Of a DNA stretch of 64,000 nt, positions 52,129-62,097 are shown in pieces. The stretch's first letter is position 1, and every line of letters starts with the position of its first letter. The notes beneath the pieces were generated by a model. The model worked only from the letters and a program-made list of their open reading frames with translations. It was not told where the DNA came from and did not search any database. The translations under genes were made by a program, and so were the position numbers. This DNA is from Anderseniella sp. Lineage in GTDB: Bacteria; Pseudomonadota; Alphaproteobacteria; Rhizobiales; Aestuariivirgaceae. The stretch lies in assembly GCA_028289645.1 (NCBI GenBank), contig JANQOK010000015.1, positions 372,001 through 436,000 on the forward strand, written 5' to 3'.

Positions 52129-52921
52129 GCCTCTTCTCCGGTTCGCCTATGGATATGGGGCTTGCCGCGCGCCAGTCCAAGAGTTCGAAGCTGCCGTCGA
52201 AGTGCTCCACCAGGGCGGAGCAGCTTTCCACCCAGTCGCCGTCATTGAAGTATTCGATACCATCAATGATGCGCATCTCCGGCGTGTGCACATGGCCGCA
52301 GATCACCCCGTGCGCATTGCGCCGTTTGGCCTCGCGCACCATGGCGTGCTCGAAGTTGGACAGGAACTCCACGGCCTTCTTCACCCGGTGCTTCAGGTAC
52401 GCGGACAACGACCAGTACGGCCGGCCGAGCAGGCGCCGCACTTTGTTGAGCAAGATGTTGGCAGAGATCGCCATCTCGTAGGCATTGTCGCCGAGATAGG
52501 CCAGCCACCTGGCATATTTCACCACGCCGTCAAATTCATCGCCGTGCATGACCAGGTAGCGTTTGCCGGTGGCGGAGATGTGAATGTCCGATAATCGCAC
52601 CGCCATGCGGCCGAACTGGCTGCCGGCAAAGTCACGGAAGTTCTCGTCATGATTGCCGGGAATATAGATCACCCTGGTGCCCTTGCGCGCTTTGCGCAAC
52701 AGCTTCTGGATCACGTCATTGTGCAACTGGTCCCACTGCCAGGTCTTCTTCAGCGCCCAGTTGTCGACAATGTCGCCGACCAGGTACAGGGTCTCCGACT
52801 CGGTGACCCGCAGGAAGTCCAGCAGCAACTCCGCCTGCGCCCGCCTGGTGCCCAGGTGAAAGTCCGAAATCCAGATAGCGCGGTACCGGGACTGGCGCGG
52901 ACTTGGCGCGTGCACGTTCAT
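52085..52921 (-). CDS. plcP: Phospholipase C-type metallophosphoesterase PlcP
   Basis: 278 residues from ATG 52921, overlapping btaB by 4 bp. Calcineurin-like metal sites: WISDFHLGTRRA (DxH), YLVGDIVDNW (GD), IYIPGNHDENF (GNHD), VMHGDEFDG, and CGHVHTPEM (GHxH). The sequence class is that of UDP-2,3-diacylglucosamine hydrolase-like PlcP of rhizobia and marine bacteria, which splits phosphatidyl lipids to diacylglycerol. The DAG is then used by BtaA and the Agt-like enzyme encoded beside it. Confidence 0.9.
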   Translation of the reverse strand: MNVHAPSPRQSRYRAIWISDFHLGTRRAQAELLLDFLRVTESETLYLVGDIVDNWALKKTWQWDQLHNDVIQKLLRKARKGTRVIYIPGNHDENFRDFAGSQFGRMAVRLSDIHISATGKRYLVMHGDEFDGVVKYARWLAYLGDNAYEMAISANILLNKVRRLLGRPYWSLSAYLKHRVKKAVEFLSNFEHAMVREAKRRNAHGVICGHVHTPEMRIIDGIEYFNDGDWVESCSALVEHFDGSFELLDWRAASPISIGEPEKRHAHTAGNGRLAPAG

Positions 52922-53661
52922 GGGATCATCTTGTGTATGAAGGAGGCGTCGTCGTCCGCTGTGTCGACCGATAACGGTTTCATGGCAACCGGGTCTCTGG
53001 ACACCGCGATCAGCACGGCATAGCCGCCGGCCAGTGCGCGGGCGCTGGTCGAAAATCCTCTCTGTGTTGCCAGGGTCTCGACGATGCGCGTCATGCCGGC
53101 GCGCGGCTCCACATGAAACCCGGCCAGCCATTTTCTCATAGATCTGCGGGCAAAGCCGGGCCAGTGCTCCATTTCGCCAAAGTCGACAATGTGCAGCTGC
53201 CCGCCGGGGTCAAGCTGGTCGAGTGCGTTGCTGAAGGCGCGCTGCCAGTCCGGCACCATGGACAGGCTGTAGGAGAAAAACACCCGCTGGAAACCGGCAA
53301 GCTGGAATGACCGGCGTGCATCGAAGGTCTCTGCATCGCCGGCCACGGTGATGACGCGCTCGCCGATGCCGGCCTTCGCCGCCTTGGCGCTGGCCGTCTT
53401 CAGCATTTGCGCTGAAATGTCGACCCCGTAGAACAGCGCCTGCGGATTGGCACGCGCCGCCATCACCAGGTTGCGCCCGGTGCCGCAGCCGATCTCCAGC
53501 ACCCTGGCACCGTCGGGAATCTCCAGGCTGCCGAGCAGTGTGTCGCGGCCGAACAGGTAGTATTTGCGGGTCAGGTCATAGATGAAGCGCTGGTAGCGGT
53601 AGACATCATCCATGGTGCGGGCGTGGCGGGTGGCCGGCAAGGCGTGGCTGTGCTGTTTCAT
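52918..53661 (-). CDS. btaB: S-adenosylmethionine-dependent betaine lipid N-methyltransferase
   Basis: 247 residues from ATG 53661, overlapping btaA by 4 bp. SAM site VLEIGCGTGRNLVMAA near residue 58; BtaB blocks are MDDVYRYQRFIYDLTRKYYLFGRD and SLSMVPDWQRAFSNALDQLDPGG. It adds three methyl groups to diacylglyceryl-homoserine to give DGTS, a phosphorus-free substitute for phosphatidylcholine. As in other bacteria, BtaA and BtaB are separate proteins. Confidence 0.93.
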   Translation of the reverse strand: MKQHSHALPATRHARTMDDVYRYQRFIYDLTRKYYLFGRDTLLGSLEIPDGARVLEIGCGTGRNLVMAARANPQALFYGVDISAQMLKTASAKAAKAGIGERVITVAGDAETFDARRSFQLAGFQRVFFSYSLSMVPDWQRAFSNALDQLDPGGQLHIVDFGEMEHWPGFARRSMRKWLAGFHVEPRAGMTRIVETLATQRGFSTSARALAGGYAVLIAVSRDPVAMKPLSVDTADDDASFIHKMIP

Positions 53662-54914
53662 GGGCGAAGCTCGTACACATGGAAACCACCATAGATCGCC
53701 GAGCGGTCCTGCGCCGTGCCTTGTTTCGAGGCTGCCGCATCGTAGCTCCAGCGCTCCAGCACGGCTTTTGCAACGCGTCCCTGCAGCGGCGATTGCCGCG
53801 CCGCGGTGCGGAAGATCACGCGTGCGCCCGGCGCGGCTGCCCGTGTCGCCGCCGCCCACAGGGCATTGAGCTGGTCGTCGGACATCCAGTCCTGAGCATC
53901 CAGCAGCACGATTCGGTCCACGCTTTGAGGCTCGGCCTCGGCCAGCACGTCGGTCACCGACCGGTTGTGGGCGCTGACCCGGTCGATGCGGGCGCGCAGC
54001 GTCTGCCAGTTTTTCGCTTCCAGGTAGGGCGGCAGGGCCGCGCCGGTCGAACCGGTTTCCGGCGCATCGCCATAGCTGCGGCCGAACGCCTGGCGGGCGA
54101 AGTAGTTCTCAGACAGCGGAAAGTCGCAGCAAAGCTTGCCGAGCCGCTCGCGCAGCACGTCCGCCATGTGCCGGCCTTCGGCCAGTTCGGTGTACTGAGC
54201 CGGCGGTATGCCGAGGCCATACAGCGACATCGGCGACGAGGTCAGCCAGCGGATTCCACGCTGGTCGAACAGGGGTGACAGCTTGTCGGCAAAGAACCGG
54301 CGCTGCTTATCCAGCGTCCGCGCCTCCATGATGTCAGCCGGGTTGACGCCGTACACCCGCGCTGCCAGGTGCGCGGCTGTGATGAAGCGGCCGAGCAGGC
54401 CGTGGCGGTAGAAGTTGCCGGCAAACAGTTCGATGCGCGGGTTGGCAAAGCTGCGTTCGCCCGACCAGTATTGCCGTGCCTCGTCATCGAGCCGGTGCGC
54501 CAGCAACTGGTCGTAGAGTTCGACATTCAGCGGGCTGCCGCCGCCGGCAAAGAAGCGTGCGAAATCCTCATGCGCCAGCAGATGCTTGATGGCGGCCTGT
54601 TTCAGTTTCAACAGCGACAGGTGCGCCTGGTTCAGGTCAACGGCGGTGATCCGGGCCGGATCGGCCGTCAGGTAGGACAGCACGTTGCAGCCGCCTGACG
54701 TGATCGCCACCACGTGATGGCCCGGCTCGATGGCCATGGCCTTCATGTCGACCACCGGGTCTTCCCAGATCTGCGGATACACCAGCCCGTCGAACACGTA
54801 TGCGAACAGCCGCTCCAGCACACCCTGCCGCGAGGCCTTGGCGCTGCGAAACACCGCACGTTTCAAGGGAGTCGCCGGCGCGCCGACTGTGCTGTCTAAA
54901 ACCTTGTCCTGCAT
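53658..54914 (-). CDS. btaA: S-adenosylmethionine:diacylglycerol 3-amino-3-carboxypropyl transferase
   Basis: 418 residues. Transfers the aminocarboxypropyl group of SAM to diacylglycerol, the first step of betaine lipid synthesis. BtaA blocks are FDGLVYPQIWEDPVVDMKAM, VVAITSGGCNVLSYL, ITAVDLNQAHLSLLKLK, and the central GNFYRHGLLGRFI. First gene of the lipid-remodelling set; a Pho box array lies 56 bp upstream of its ATG, nearly the same distance as for phnC. Confidence 0.94.
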   Translation of the reverse strand: MQDKVLDSTVGAPATPLKRAVFRSAKASRQGVLERLFAYVFDGLVYPQIWEDPVVDMKAMAIEPGHHVVAITSGGCNVLSYLTADPARITAVDLNQAHLSLLKLKQAAIKHLLAHEDFARFFAGGGSPLNVELYDQLLAHRLDDEARQYWSGERSFANPRIELFAGNFYRHGLLGRFITAAHLAARVYGVNPADIMEARTLDKQRRFFADKLSPLFDQRGIRWLTSSPMSLYGLGIPPAQYTELAEGRHMADVLRERLGKLCCDFPLSENYFARQAFGRSYGDAPETGSTGAALPPYLEAKNWQTLRARIDRVSAHNRSVTDVLAEAEPQSVDRIVLLDAQDWMSDDQLNALWAAATRAAAPGARVIFRTAARQSPLQGRVAKAVLERWSYDAAASKQGTAQDRSAIYGGFHVYELRP

Positions 54915-54969
54915 GCAAGCCCCAAAACAGTGGTCATGGGGCTGGTGGGTTAAGCCGAGTCGGTAACCG

Positions 54970-55002
54970 CAACGCTACAATGGCGTGACAAGATGATGAC
55001 GA
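54970..55002 (-). promoter_or_regulatory. Pho box array upstream of btaA
   Basis: Read on the minus strand: TCGTCATCATC, TTGTCACGCCA, TTGTAGCGTTG, three adjacent 11-bp units; the first two fit the PhoB core GTCA(T/C) at exact spacing and the third is weak. It ends 55 bp before btaA. Confidence 0.7.
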
Positions 55003-55155
55003 TCGCTGCGTCGGTACGCTGCATATATAATTCCGGACACGGTTGAATTTGATCGCAACAGGTCGGCCGTGTCGGTATAAGGCTCGTTCATCGCCGCAGG
55101 TCCATGGCAGACATGGCCCAGCAGTCACAAGAGGTTGCCTGTCTTGAATCCAACC

Positions 55156-55698
55156 ATGAAACTTCATCTCGCCAGTTCCGTCGGGCTGTTGCTGGGCGTA
55201 ACGCCGATCTATGCGGTGGTCGAGGTGTTCGTGCTGCAGATGGACCCCCTGGTGTCGCTCAAGGCCCGGCTGCTGGTGGCCATGCTGGCCTTTCTGGGGC
55301 TTGGGTTCCTGTATGCCTCGCTGCGCCAGAAGTCGAAGCGCCTGTTCAACATCGGCGATACGGCCGATGCAAACCTGGCCATTTCGATCCACGATCTGTT
55401 GTTTCTCATCGCCTTCAACCTGGCTTTGACCCCGACGCTGTACCTGGTTTCAGGCGCCAGTTTCACCGAGATCATCCTGGGCACCGGCTTTGCCCTGCTG
55501 ATGGCTGTGTTCAACGGGCCGGTCAACGGGTTCCTGGTCGACCTGGCCGGCGACCTGACCGGCTGCAAGCCGTCCGCCAGGCTGCCGGGCGCGATCCGGG
55601 AGCTGGCGCCGGGACGCAAGAAGCTTGTGTTCACCGCCCTGGTCGGCACCATGATTGTTGTGCTGGCGCTGGTCTACGGGCTGCTGATCTTCCGCTGA
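55156..55698 (+). CDS. AlaE-like membrane protein (putative L-alanine/amino acid exporter)
   Basis: 180 residues from ATG 55156; TTG codons at 55135 and 55144 are alternatives. Four hydrophobic segments. The pattern resembles AlaE: PIYAVVEVFVLQ with Glu in TM1, a later ALTPTLYLVSGA segment, and the closing NGPVNGFLVDLAGDL. E. coli AlaE exports L-alanine. Similarity is partial and was judged by eye. It lies divergent to btaA and convergent to the NRPS gene (12 bp gap). Confidence 0.6.
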   Translation: MKLHLASSVGLLLGVTPIYAVVEVFVLQMDPLVSLKARLLVAMLAFLGLGFLYASLRQKSKRLFNIGDTADANLAISIHDLLFLIAFNLALTPTLYLVSGASFTEIILGTGFALLMAVFNGPVNGFLVDLAGDLTGCKPSARLPGAIRELAPGRKKLVFTALVGTMIVVLALVYGLLIFR

Positions 55699-55710
55699 TC
55701 GCCCAGCGCG

Positions 55711-58700
55711 CTATTCCGCAGCCTCGCGGTCGGTCTTCGACTTCGCCGTTTCCGCATACAGGCCGCGGAACCGGTTGGCCAGGATCTCCGAAACGTCACG
55801 CAGAAGGCGCATGGCCATTTTGGTGTTCTTCTGCGCCAGTTGCTCGAAGGCTTCCGCCGACAGGGCATAGGCGACCCCGTCGGTGACAGCGCGCAGCGAG
55901 AAGGTCCTCGGGCCCGCGTCGAGGAAGGCAAGTTCGCCGATGACACTGTTGGGGCCCAGGGTTCGAACCGGTATGTCCGGCCCCTTGGCCCGGTTGTACA
56001 CGTCGAGATAGCCGTCGGATATGACCAGCAGATCGCGCCCGATCTCGCCTTCCCGGACCACGTAGTCACCGGCCGAAAACGGCAGCATTGTCATCTCGCT
56101 CAACAGCGCATTCCAGCTGTTGGTGTCGAACGTCGCCAGCGACGGCAGCAGGCTGGTACGCTTGCTGCCGCGGCGCAGGGTGATGTCGACCTGGTCGGCA
56201 ACCGCCTTGACGAACGGAAACGACATCAGGTTTTCGTGGGTGCCCGGAACCACGTGAGAAACGACGCCGGTCCTTGTGACCTCGCGCCACTCCGTTTCAA
56301 TCTGCTTGAGCGTCGCGATCCGGGTCTCCTGGTCTTCAGTCCCGTCGCGTGCCTGCAGCAGTAGGAGTTTTGCCCCGCACGGTCCCCAACTGTAGTTTGC
56401 CAGCATCTGTGCCGCGCCCATGTAGGAGCGCAGAAACGGTGCCGCGAAGGACTTGATGATCTCCGGATCCAGAACCTTGGCCTCATTGAGGGCAGCCAGC
56501 ACCGTGTCAAGGCGTTTGTCCGGGTCCAGTGCCGACAATGTTGCCTCGCTGACCGGCAGGTCGCTGCCGGACAGGCGCTCCAGGTCGCGCACCGCCATGT
56601 CGAGTGAAAGGGCATTGTTTTCGGCGAGCGGGCCGAGCGTGTCGACGATCACCGACACCGTCGGCAGCCGGGCATCGATCAGGAACACCATGGCGACCTG
56701 CTCTCCGGCTGCTTCCAGCTGGCGGCACATTTCATAGGCGATCACGCCGCCCAGCGACCAGCCGCCCAGCCAGTACGGACCCGCCGGCTGCTGTTTGCGG
56801 ATCAGTTTCACATAGGCCTTCGCTGTGGCGACAAGGTCCGATGCCTCGTTCGGATCGTCCGGCTGGTCTATCGGTGCCTCGATCCCGAACACGGCACGCT
56901 GGCTGTGGATGCCTTCCACAAGCGTGCGGTAGCACAGTGATGAACCGCCGGCCGGGTGCACCAGAAACAGCGCCGGGCTGGTGCCCTGCTGCAGTGGCCG
57001 CAATTGCGGCAGCGCGGGATCGTCGCTGAACTGGCCGCTCGCGCCGCCCGTTCCATTGATCCAGCTCACCGCCTTTTCCGATGCCGCTTCATAGGACATG
57101 GTGGCCAGCGGCGCGTCGGCTCCTGCCAGCGCGTGGTTGCGCGCCGTGATCCGTTCGGCCAGCTCGCCGATCGTACGGTGCATGAATACGTCGTTGACGG
57201 ATATCGGCATGCCGGCGGCGCCGGCCGCCAGCACCACGTTCATCACCGACAGTGAATCGCCGCCGATATCGAAAAAATCGTCCTCGATGCCGATGCCGGT
57301 GCTGCCGGTCACCTGTTGCCAGACCTCGGCAAGCTTGATCTCGATCGGGGTCCGGGGCGCTATGCTGTTGACGTGCCGGGCGTGACTGTCGTCGGGTTCC
57401 GGCAGCGCCGCCTCGTCCAGCTTGCCGTTCGGCGTCAGCGGCAGGGCGTCGATGGGAATGATCCACGACGGCAGCATGTTCTTCGGCAACAGCGCCTGCA
57501 GTCGGTCATGCAGGGTCTCAGGTGACACATCGCTGCCGGCCGCAACGTAATAGGCGACAAGCCGGGTGCCACTGGCGCCGGTCTTGCGGGTCACCACGGC
57601 ACAGGTCGCGACCTCGTCGAACCCGGCCAGGACGGCCTCGATCTCCCCGAGCTCGACCCGGAAACCGCGGATCTTCACCTGCCGGTCACGGCGGCCCAGG
57701 TGCTCGATCTCGCCGGACGGCAGAAACCGGCCCAGGTCGCCGGTCCGGTACACCTGCGCGCCAGCGTCATCCGAGAACGGGTCGGCAAAGAAATGCTGCG
57801 CGCTGAGCTCCGGGCGGTTGAGATAGCCGCGCGCAACGCCGTCGCCGCCGATCAGGATTTCGCCCGGCACGCCGTGCGACACCAGCTTCAGATTGTCGTC
57901 GACGATGTAGATGCTCGTATTGGCGACCGGGCGGCCGATCAGGCATTTGGCGAACCCGTCGCCCGGCACCTGCCATGCCGTGGCCAAGACCGTGGCTTCG
58001 GTCGGCCCGTACAGGTTCATCACCGTAGCGGCGTGGCTTTGCATGCGCCGCGCCAGCTCCGGTGCCAGTGCTTCGCCGCCGGCCATCAGCAGGCTCAAAG
58101 GTTCGTGCTGGTGCTGCTCGCGAGCATCCAGTATTGGCGCCAGCAGGCTCGGCGTGGCGCACAGCGCCGTCACATCATGCTGCTGCATCAGCGACACCAG
58201 CGCCATTGGGTCGGCGATCTCTTCCAGTCCCGGCAGCACGACCGTGGCTCCCTGGGCCAGCACCCACCAGGATGACAGCACCGATGCATCGAAGGCCAGC
58301 GAGAACACGTGCATGAACGCATCGCCCCCGCCGAGCCGGAATGATGCCGTTGCCCAGTGGCCGCGGTCGGCAACGTGGCGGTGCTCGATCATCACTCCCT
58401 TGGGTTTGCCGGTGGTGCCGGAGGTGTAGATGACATAGGCGAGATCGTCCGCCGATACTTTCACAACCGGCCGGTGATCGTCCGCGGCTGCAATCGCCTC
58501 GTGCTCAGCGTCGAGGTTCAGTATCTCCAGGTCATGGCTGCTGAGCCGATCAAACCTGGATTCATCGCAGATCACCAGTCTGGCCTCTGAGTCCCCGGCT
58601 AGCATGGCGACCCGGTCCGCCGGATCCTGCGCCGCAGCCGGCACATAGGCTGCCCCGGCCTTCAGCACGCCAAGCAGCGCCACCAGGTGGCTGGCCGCCC

Positions 58701-61700
58701 TGTCCGTCCACACCAGCACCAGGTCGTCTGGCCCGACGCCGTGCCCGGCAAGGTGATGGGCGAGCTGGTTGGCCTGCCGGTCCAGCTCGGCATAGCTCAG
58801 CTGCTTGCCATCATGGATGACGGCGGTTGCATACGGCGTCCGGTCGCACTGCGCCTCGACCAGTTCGTGCAGCAGCGCCGGGCCGTCATAGCTTACGCCT
58901 GTGTCGTTCCATTCGGTCAGCACCTTGAGGCGTTCCGCCCGGCTCAGCAGCGAGATGTCGTTGTGGTCGCGGGCCGGGTTGTCCGCCACCTGCTCGAGCA
59001 CATGAACATAGCGCTCGAACAGCTGCTGCACGGTGTCGTGGCTCAGGATGTCGGTATTGTATTCCACCCGGCCGATGATCTCGCCATTGCGCTCGTCCAG
59101 TTCGACCGACATGTCCAGTTTCGACGTGTCGGTATGGACATCAAGCTGCGACAGCTCCCAGTCGCCCACGTCTTCGGTGAAGGCCGGTTCCAGCACGAAG
59201 GCGATGTTGCCGAAAGTGGCGGTTTTCGAACCCGACAGCTTGCGCACGTTCTGCAGCGGCAGCTCCTTGTTGTCATAGGCTTCCAGGCAGCTTTGCCGGA
59301 CCAGCGCCAGCACGTCGTGGAAACTGCCCTCATCCGGTATCTCCGTGCGCAGCAGCACGGTGTTCATGAAACACCCGACGAGGCCTTCGGCGCCGCGCGG
59401 CAGTTGCGCCACGGCGGCCGTGGCGATGGTGATGTCGGACTGGTTCAGCAGTTTCTTCAGCAGGATCTTGAAAGCCGTCGCCAGGGTGATGAACAAGGTC
59501 GCATTGCCGGCCACCGACAGCGACCGTAGCCGGGCGATCAGGCCTGCCGGGATCGACACTTTGAGGCGCGCGCCGGCAAATGACGGTGTGCTGCCGCGCG
59601 GGCTGTCGCCGGCCATGTTCATCTCCGCCAAACCGGCGAGCTTGCTGCGCCAGTAGGCGCCCTGCGCTTTGATCTTTGCGTCCCGGGTCCTGATCGCGGC
59701 GAGCACATAGTCGGGATAGCTGTCTGCAGGCTCAGCATGGGCCGCTTTCCGGCCGGCGGCGATGGCCCGGTAGGTCTTCTGCAGTTCCGGCAGTATCACC
59801 CGGTACATGGAGACGCCGTCGAACACCAGGTGGTGCGCCACCATGTCGAGCCGGTACTCGGCCTGCTTGAGCCGGACGATCTGGAACCGCACCGGCGCAT
59901 CGTGCGCTAGGTCGAACGGCCGTTTCGCTTGCCTGGTCGCCAGCTCCGTGGCCTCGCGGCGCGCCACGGCGTTCGGCAGGTGGCGCAGGTCGATGAACTC
60001 GACCGCGATCGGCTCTGATGCCGCATCGGCAAAGCGTTGCATGACGCCGCTGTCGGTCAGCTCGAAGCGGCTGCGCAACGCCTCGTGGCGCGCCACCAGG
60101 TGCCGGATCGCGGCCACGAGCGCGTCCACGTCGATCTGCTCCGGCACGGTGACGGTTATAGGCTCGTTGTAGAACGGCAGCTCCGGCGCCTGCTGCTGGT
60201 GCAGCCAGATCTGCTCCTGGTGCGGCGACAGTGGCAGCGGGTCCTTGCCGTTCCAGCGCTCCTCAGGCGTATCGGACGCGGCTGTTGCCCTGGCCTTGCC
60301 CGGCTGTTTGGCGAAATCGGCCACGGTGCGGCACTCGAACAGGGTCGACACCGGCAGCGTGATCTTGAACGCCGTTTCGATCTCGGCCAGCACCTGGATG
60401 CCAGACAGCGAGTCGCCGCCCAGGTCGAAGAAGCCGTCATCCGGCCCGATGGCCGCAACGTCGCACTTGAGCTGCCGCGCCCAGATGTCGGCGATCACCG
60501 CCTCGCTGCCGGTGAACCCGGCGTGCCCGCCCGTGTCCTGCAGCGGCTCGAACCGTATACTCGCCAGCTTGGCCCGGTCCACCTTGTCCATGGACAGCAG
60601 CGGAAACCGCTCGACCCGGTAGAACCGGGACGGGACCATGTAGGTCGGCAGGGTCCTGCCCAGGTGCGCCCTGATCTGGCGCACGTCGGGCAGCTCGCTG
60701 GTCGAGTTGAGGTAGGCCGACAACGCCTTGGTGCCGGCCGCCCCGTCGTCGCTGACCAGGATCACCGCGCCGTCGATGGCCGGGTGCGCGGTCAGGGTGT
60801 TCTCGATCTCCTCCAGCTCGATGCGATGGCCGCGGATCTTGACCTGGTTGTCGACGCGCCCGACGAACACGCAAGTCCCGTCCGGCAGACGCCGCACGAT
60901 GTCGCCGGTGCGGTATTGCAGCTCGTCCGACCAGGCGGTGCGGATGAACTTTTCCGCGGTGCGTTCAGCATCGCCGAAATAGCCCAGCGCCAGGCCCGGG
61001 CCGGAGACCAGCAGCTCGCCCTGGGCGGGCCCGTCGATGGGTGTCAGGCTCTCGTCGACCAGCACCGAGGCGCTGTTGGCGATGTCGCGGCCGATGGGGA
61101 TCGGCGCGCCGTCGTCCGGCACGTCGTGAAACTCGTGGGTCAGCGAGAATGTGGTGTTCTCGGTCGGGCCGTAGCCGTTGATCACGTGCCGCGGCCGCGC
61201 CGGCGACGACATGATGCGGCGCACGATGTCCGGCGACGCGGCCTCGCCGCCGAACAGCAGGTATTTCAGCCCGGCAAACATCGACACGTCCGACAGTACG
61301 TGCTGGCTGAACAGGCCGAACGTCAGCCACATGGTGGTGATGCCGGCCTCCTCGATCTTCGCCTTCAGCCGCCGGTGGTCGAGTGCCACGTCGCGCTCGA
61401 CAATTTCCACCCTGGCCCCGTTCAAGAGCGGCCCCCAGATCTCCAGGGTCGAGGCGTCGAACGCCACGTTGGACAGGTGCGCGACTGCGTCATCGGCGGC
61501 GAACTCGATATAGTTCGTGTCCAGCACCAGCCGGACGATGCCGCGGTGCGGGATCGCCACGCCCTTCGGCCGGCCGGTGGAGCCGGACGTGTACATGACA
61601 TAGGCCAGGCTGTCGGCGCTGTTGCGGGTCTCATGAGCTCCCGGGCCGTCCGCCGGTGGCTCGTCGCGCGCCGCCGGGATCAGCTCCACCGCGATGGTGC

Positions 61701-62097
61701 GTTCAGCCTGTTTCAGCGCCTTGCTGAGCCGCGTCCGGTTGGCCTCGTCGCACACGATGAAGCCGGCGCCGATGTCGTCCAGGATGTAGCGGATGCGCTC
61801 GTCGGGAAAGTCCGGGTCGATCGGCACGAAGGCGCAGCCCCCATAAAGCGCGCCCAGCATCAGCTCGGTGCGGGCGATGGAAGGCTGCATGCAGAAAGCC
61901 ACCAGGCCGGGCCCGTCGCTGCTCGCGCCATCGCCCGCCGGGCCGAGGCCGTCGAGCCAGGTCGCCAGCCGCTTGGCGCCGGCATTAAGCTGGTCATAGG
62001 TGATGCTGGTTCCGTTATGGGCCACGGCAACCCGGTTCGGGTGGCGGTGCGCGGCGGCGGCGAAGATCTCGTCCACTGGTCTGGAAAGGTCAGGCAA
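55711..62097 (-). CDS. Nonribosomal peptide synthetase A-T-C-A-T-TE with C-terminal cyclic-nucleotide-binding domain
   Basis: 2128 residues, TTG start at 62097 with GGAG 9 nt upstream (an in-frame stop lies just before). Adenylation 1 (about 1-500) has YTSGSTGRPKGV and YGPTENT. Carrier Ser 562 lies in DLGGDSLSG. The condensation domain (about 610-1050) has HHLVFDG near 755. Adenylation 2 (about 1080-1560) has YTSGTTGKPKGV and YGPTEAT. Carrier Ser near 1614 is in DIGGDSLS. The thioesterase (about 1690-1950) has Ser 1781 in GGWSLGG. Residues about 1995-2115 form a CRP-type domain (AGDYVVREGEIGRDLLVIS, then GPNSVIGELAFL). Two-module architecture predicts a dipeptide-type product. No other NRPS genes or PPTase are in the window. 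Confidence 0.93.
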   Translation of the reverse strand: MPDLSRPVDEIFAAAAHRHPNRVAVAHNGTSITYDQLNAGAKRLATWLDGLGPAGDGASSDGPGLVAFCMQPSIARTELMLGALYGGCAFVPIDPDFPDERIRYILDDIGAGFIVCDEANRTRLSKALKQAERTIAVELIPAARDEPPADGPGAHETRNSADSLAYVMYTSGSTGRPKGVAIPHRGIVRLVLDTNYIEFAADDAVAHLSNVAFDASTLEIWGPLLNGARVEIVERDVALDHRRLKAKIEEAGITTMWLTFGLFSQHVLSDVSMFAGLKYLLFGGEAASPDIVRRIMSSPARPRHVINGYGPTENTTFSLTHEFHDVPDDGAPIPIGRDIANSASVLVDESLTPIDGPAQGELLVSGPGLALGYFGDAERTAEKFIRTAWSDELQYRTGDIVRRLPDGTCVFVGRVDNQVKIRGHRIELEEIENTLTAHPAIDGAVILVSDDGAAGTKALSAYLNSTSELPDVRQIRAHLGRTLPTYMVPSRFYRVERFPLLSMDKVDRAKLASIRFEPLQDTGGHAGFTGSEAVIADIWARQLKCDVAAIGPDDGFFDLGGDSLSGIQVLAEIETAFKITLPVSTLFECRTVADFAKQPGKARATAASDTPEERWNGKDPLPLSPHQEQIWLHQQQAPELPFYNEPITVTVPEQIDVDALVAAIRHLVARHEALRSRFELTDSGVMQRFADAASEPIAVEFIDLRHLPNAVARREATELATRQAKRPFDLAHDAPVRFQIVRLKQAEYRLDMVAHHLVFDGVSMYRVILPELQKTYRAIAAGRKAAHAEPADSYPDYVLAAIRTRDAKIKAQGAYWRSKLAGLAEMNMAGDSPRGSTPSFAGARLKVSIPAGLIARLRSLSVAGNATLFITLATAFKILLKKLLNQSDITIATAAVAQLPRGAEGLVGCFMNTVLLRTEIPDEGSFHDVLALVRQSCLEAYDNKELPLQNVRKLSGSKTATFGNIAFVLEPAFTEDVGDWELSQLDVHTDTSKLDMSVELDERNGEIIGRVEYNTDILSHDTVQQLFERYVHVLEQVADNPARDHNDISLLSRAERLKVLTEWNDTGVSYDGPALLHELVEAQCDRTPYATAVIHDGKQLSYAELDRQANQLAHHLAGHGVGPDDLVLVWTDRAASHLVALLGVLKAGAAYVPAAAQDPADRVAMLAGDSEARLVICDESRFDRLSSHDLEILNLDAEHEAIAAADDHRPVVKVSADDLAYVIYTSGTTGKPKGVMIEHRHVADRGHWATASFRLGGGDAFMHVFSLAFDASVLSSWWVLAQGATVVLPGLEEIADPMALVSLMQQHDVTALCATPSLLAPILDAREQHQHEPLSLLMAGGEALAPELARRMQSHAATVMNLYGPTEATVLATAWQVPGDGFAKCLIGRPVANTSIYIVDDNLKLVSHGVPGEILIGGDGVARGYLNRPELSAQHFFADPFSDDAGAQVYRTGDLGRFLPSGEIEHLGRRDRQVKIRGFRVELGEIEAVLAGFDEVATCAVVTRKTGASGTRLVAYYVAAGSDVSPETLHDRLQALLPKNMLPSWIIPIDALPLTPNGKLDEAALPEPDDSHARHVNSIAPRTPIEIKLAEVWQQVTGSTGIGIEDDFFDIGGDSLSVMNVVLAAGAAGMPISVNDVFMHRTIGELAERITARNHALAGADAPLATMSYEAASEKAVSWINGTGGASGQFSDDPALPQLRPLQQGTSPALFLVHPAGGSSLCYRTLVEGIHSQRAVFGIEAPIDQPDDPNEASDLVATAKAYVKLIRKQQPAGPYWLGGWSLGGVIAYEMCRQLEAAGEQVAMVFLIDARLPTVSVIVDTLGPLAENNALSLDMAVRDLERLSGSDLPVSEATLSALDPDKRLDTVLAALNEAKVLDPEIIKSFAAPFLRSYMGAAQMLANYSWGPCGAKLLLLQARDGTEDQETRIATLKQIETEWREVTRTGVVSHVVPGTHENLMSFPFVKAVADQVDITLRRGSKRTSLLPSLATFDTNSWNALLSEMTMLPFSAGDYVVREGEIGRDLLVISDGYLDVYNRAKGPDIPVRTLGPNSVIGELAFLDAGPRTFSLRAVTDGVAYALSAEAFEQLAQKNTKMAMRLLRDVSEILANRFRGLYAETAKSKTDREAAE

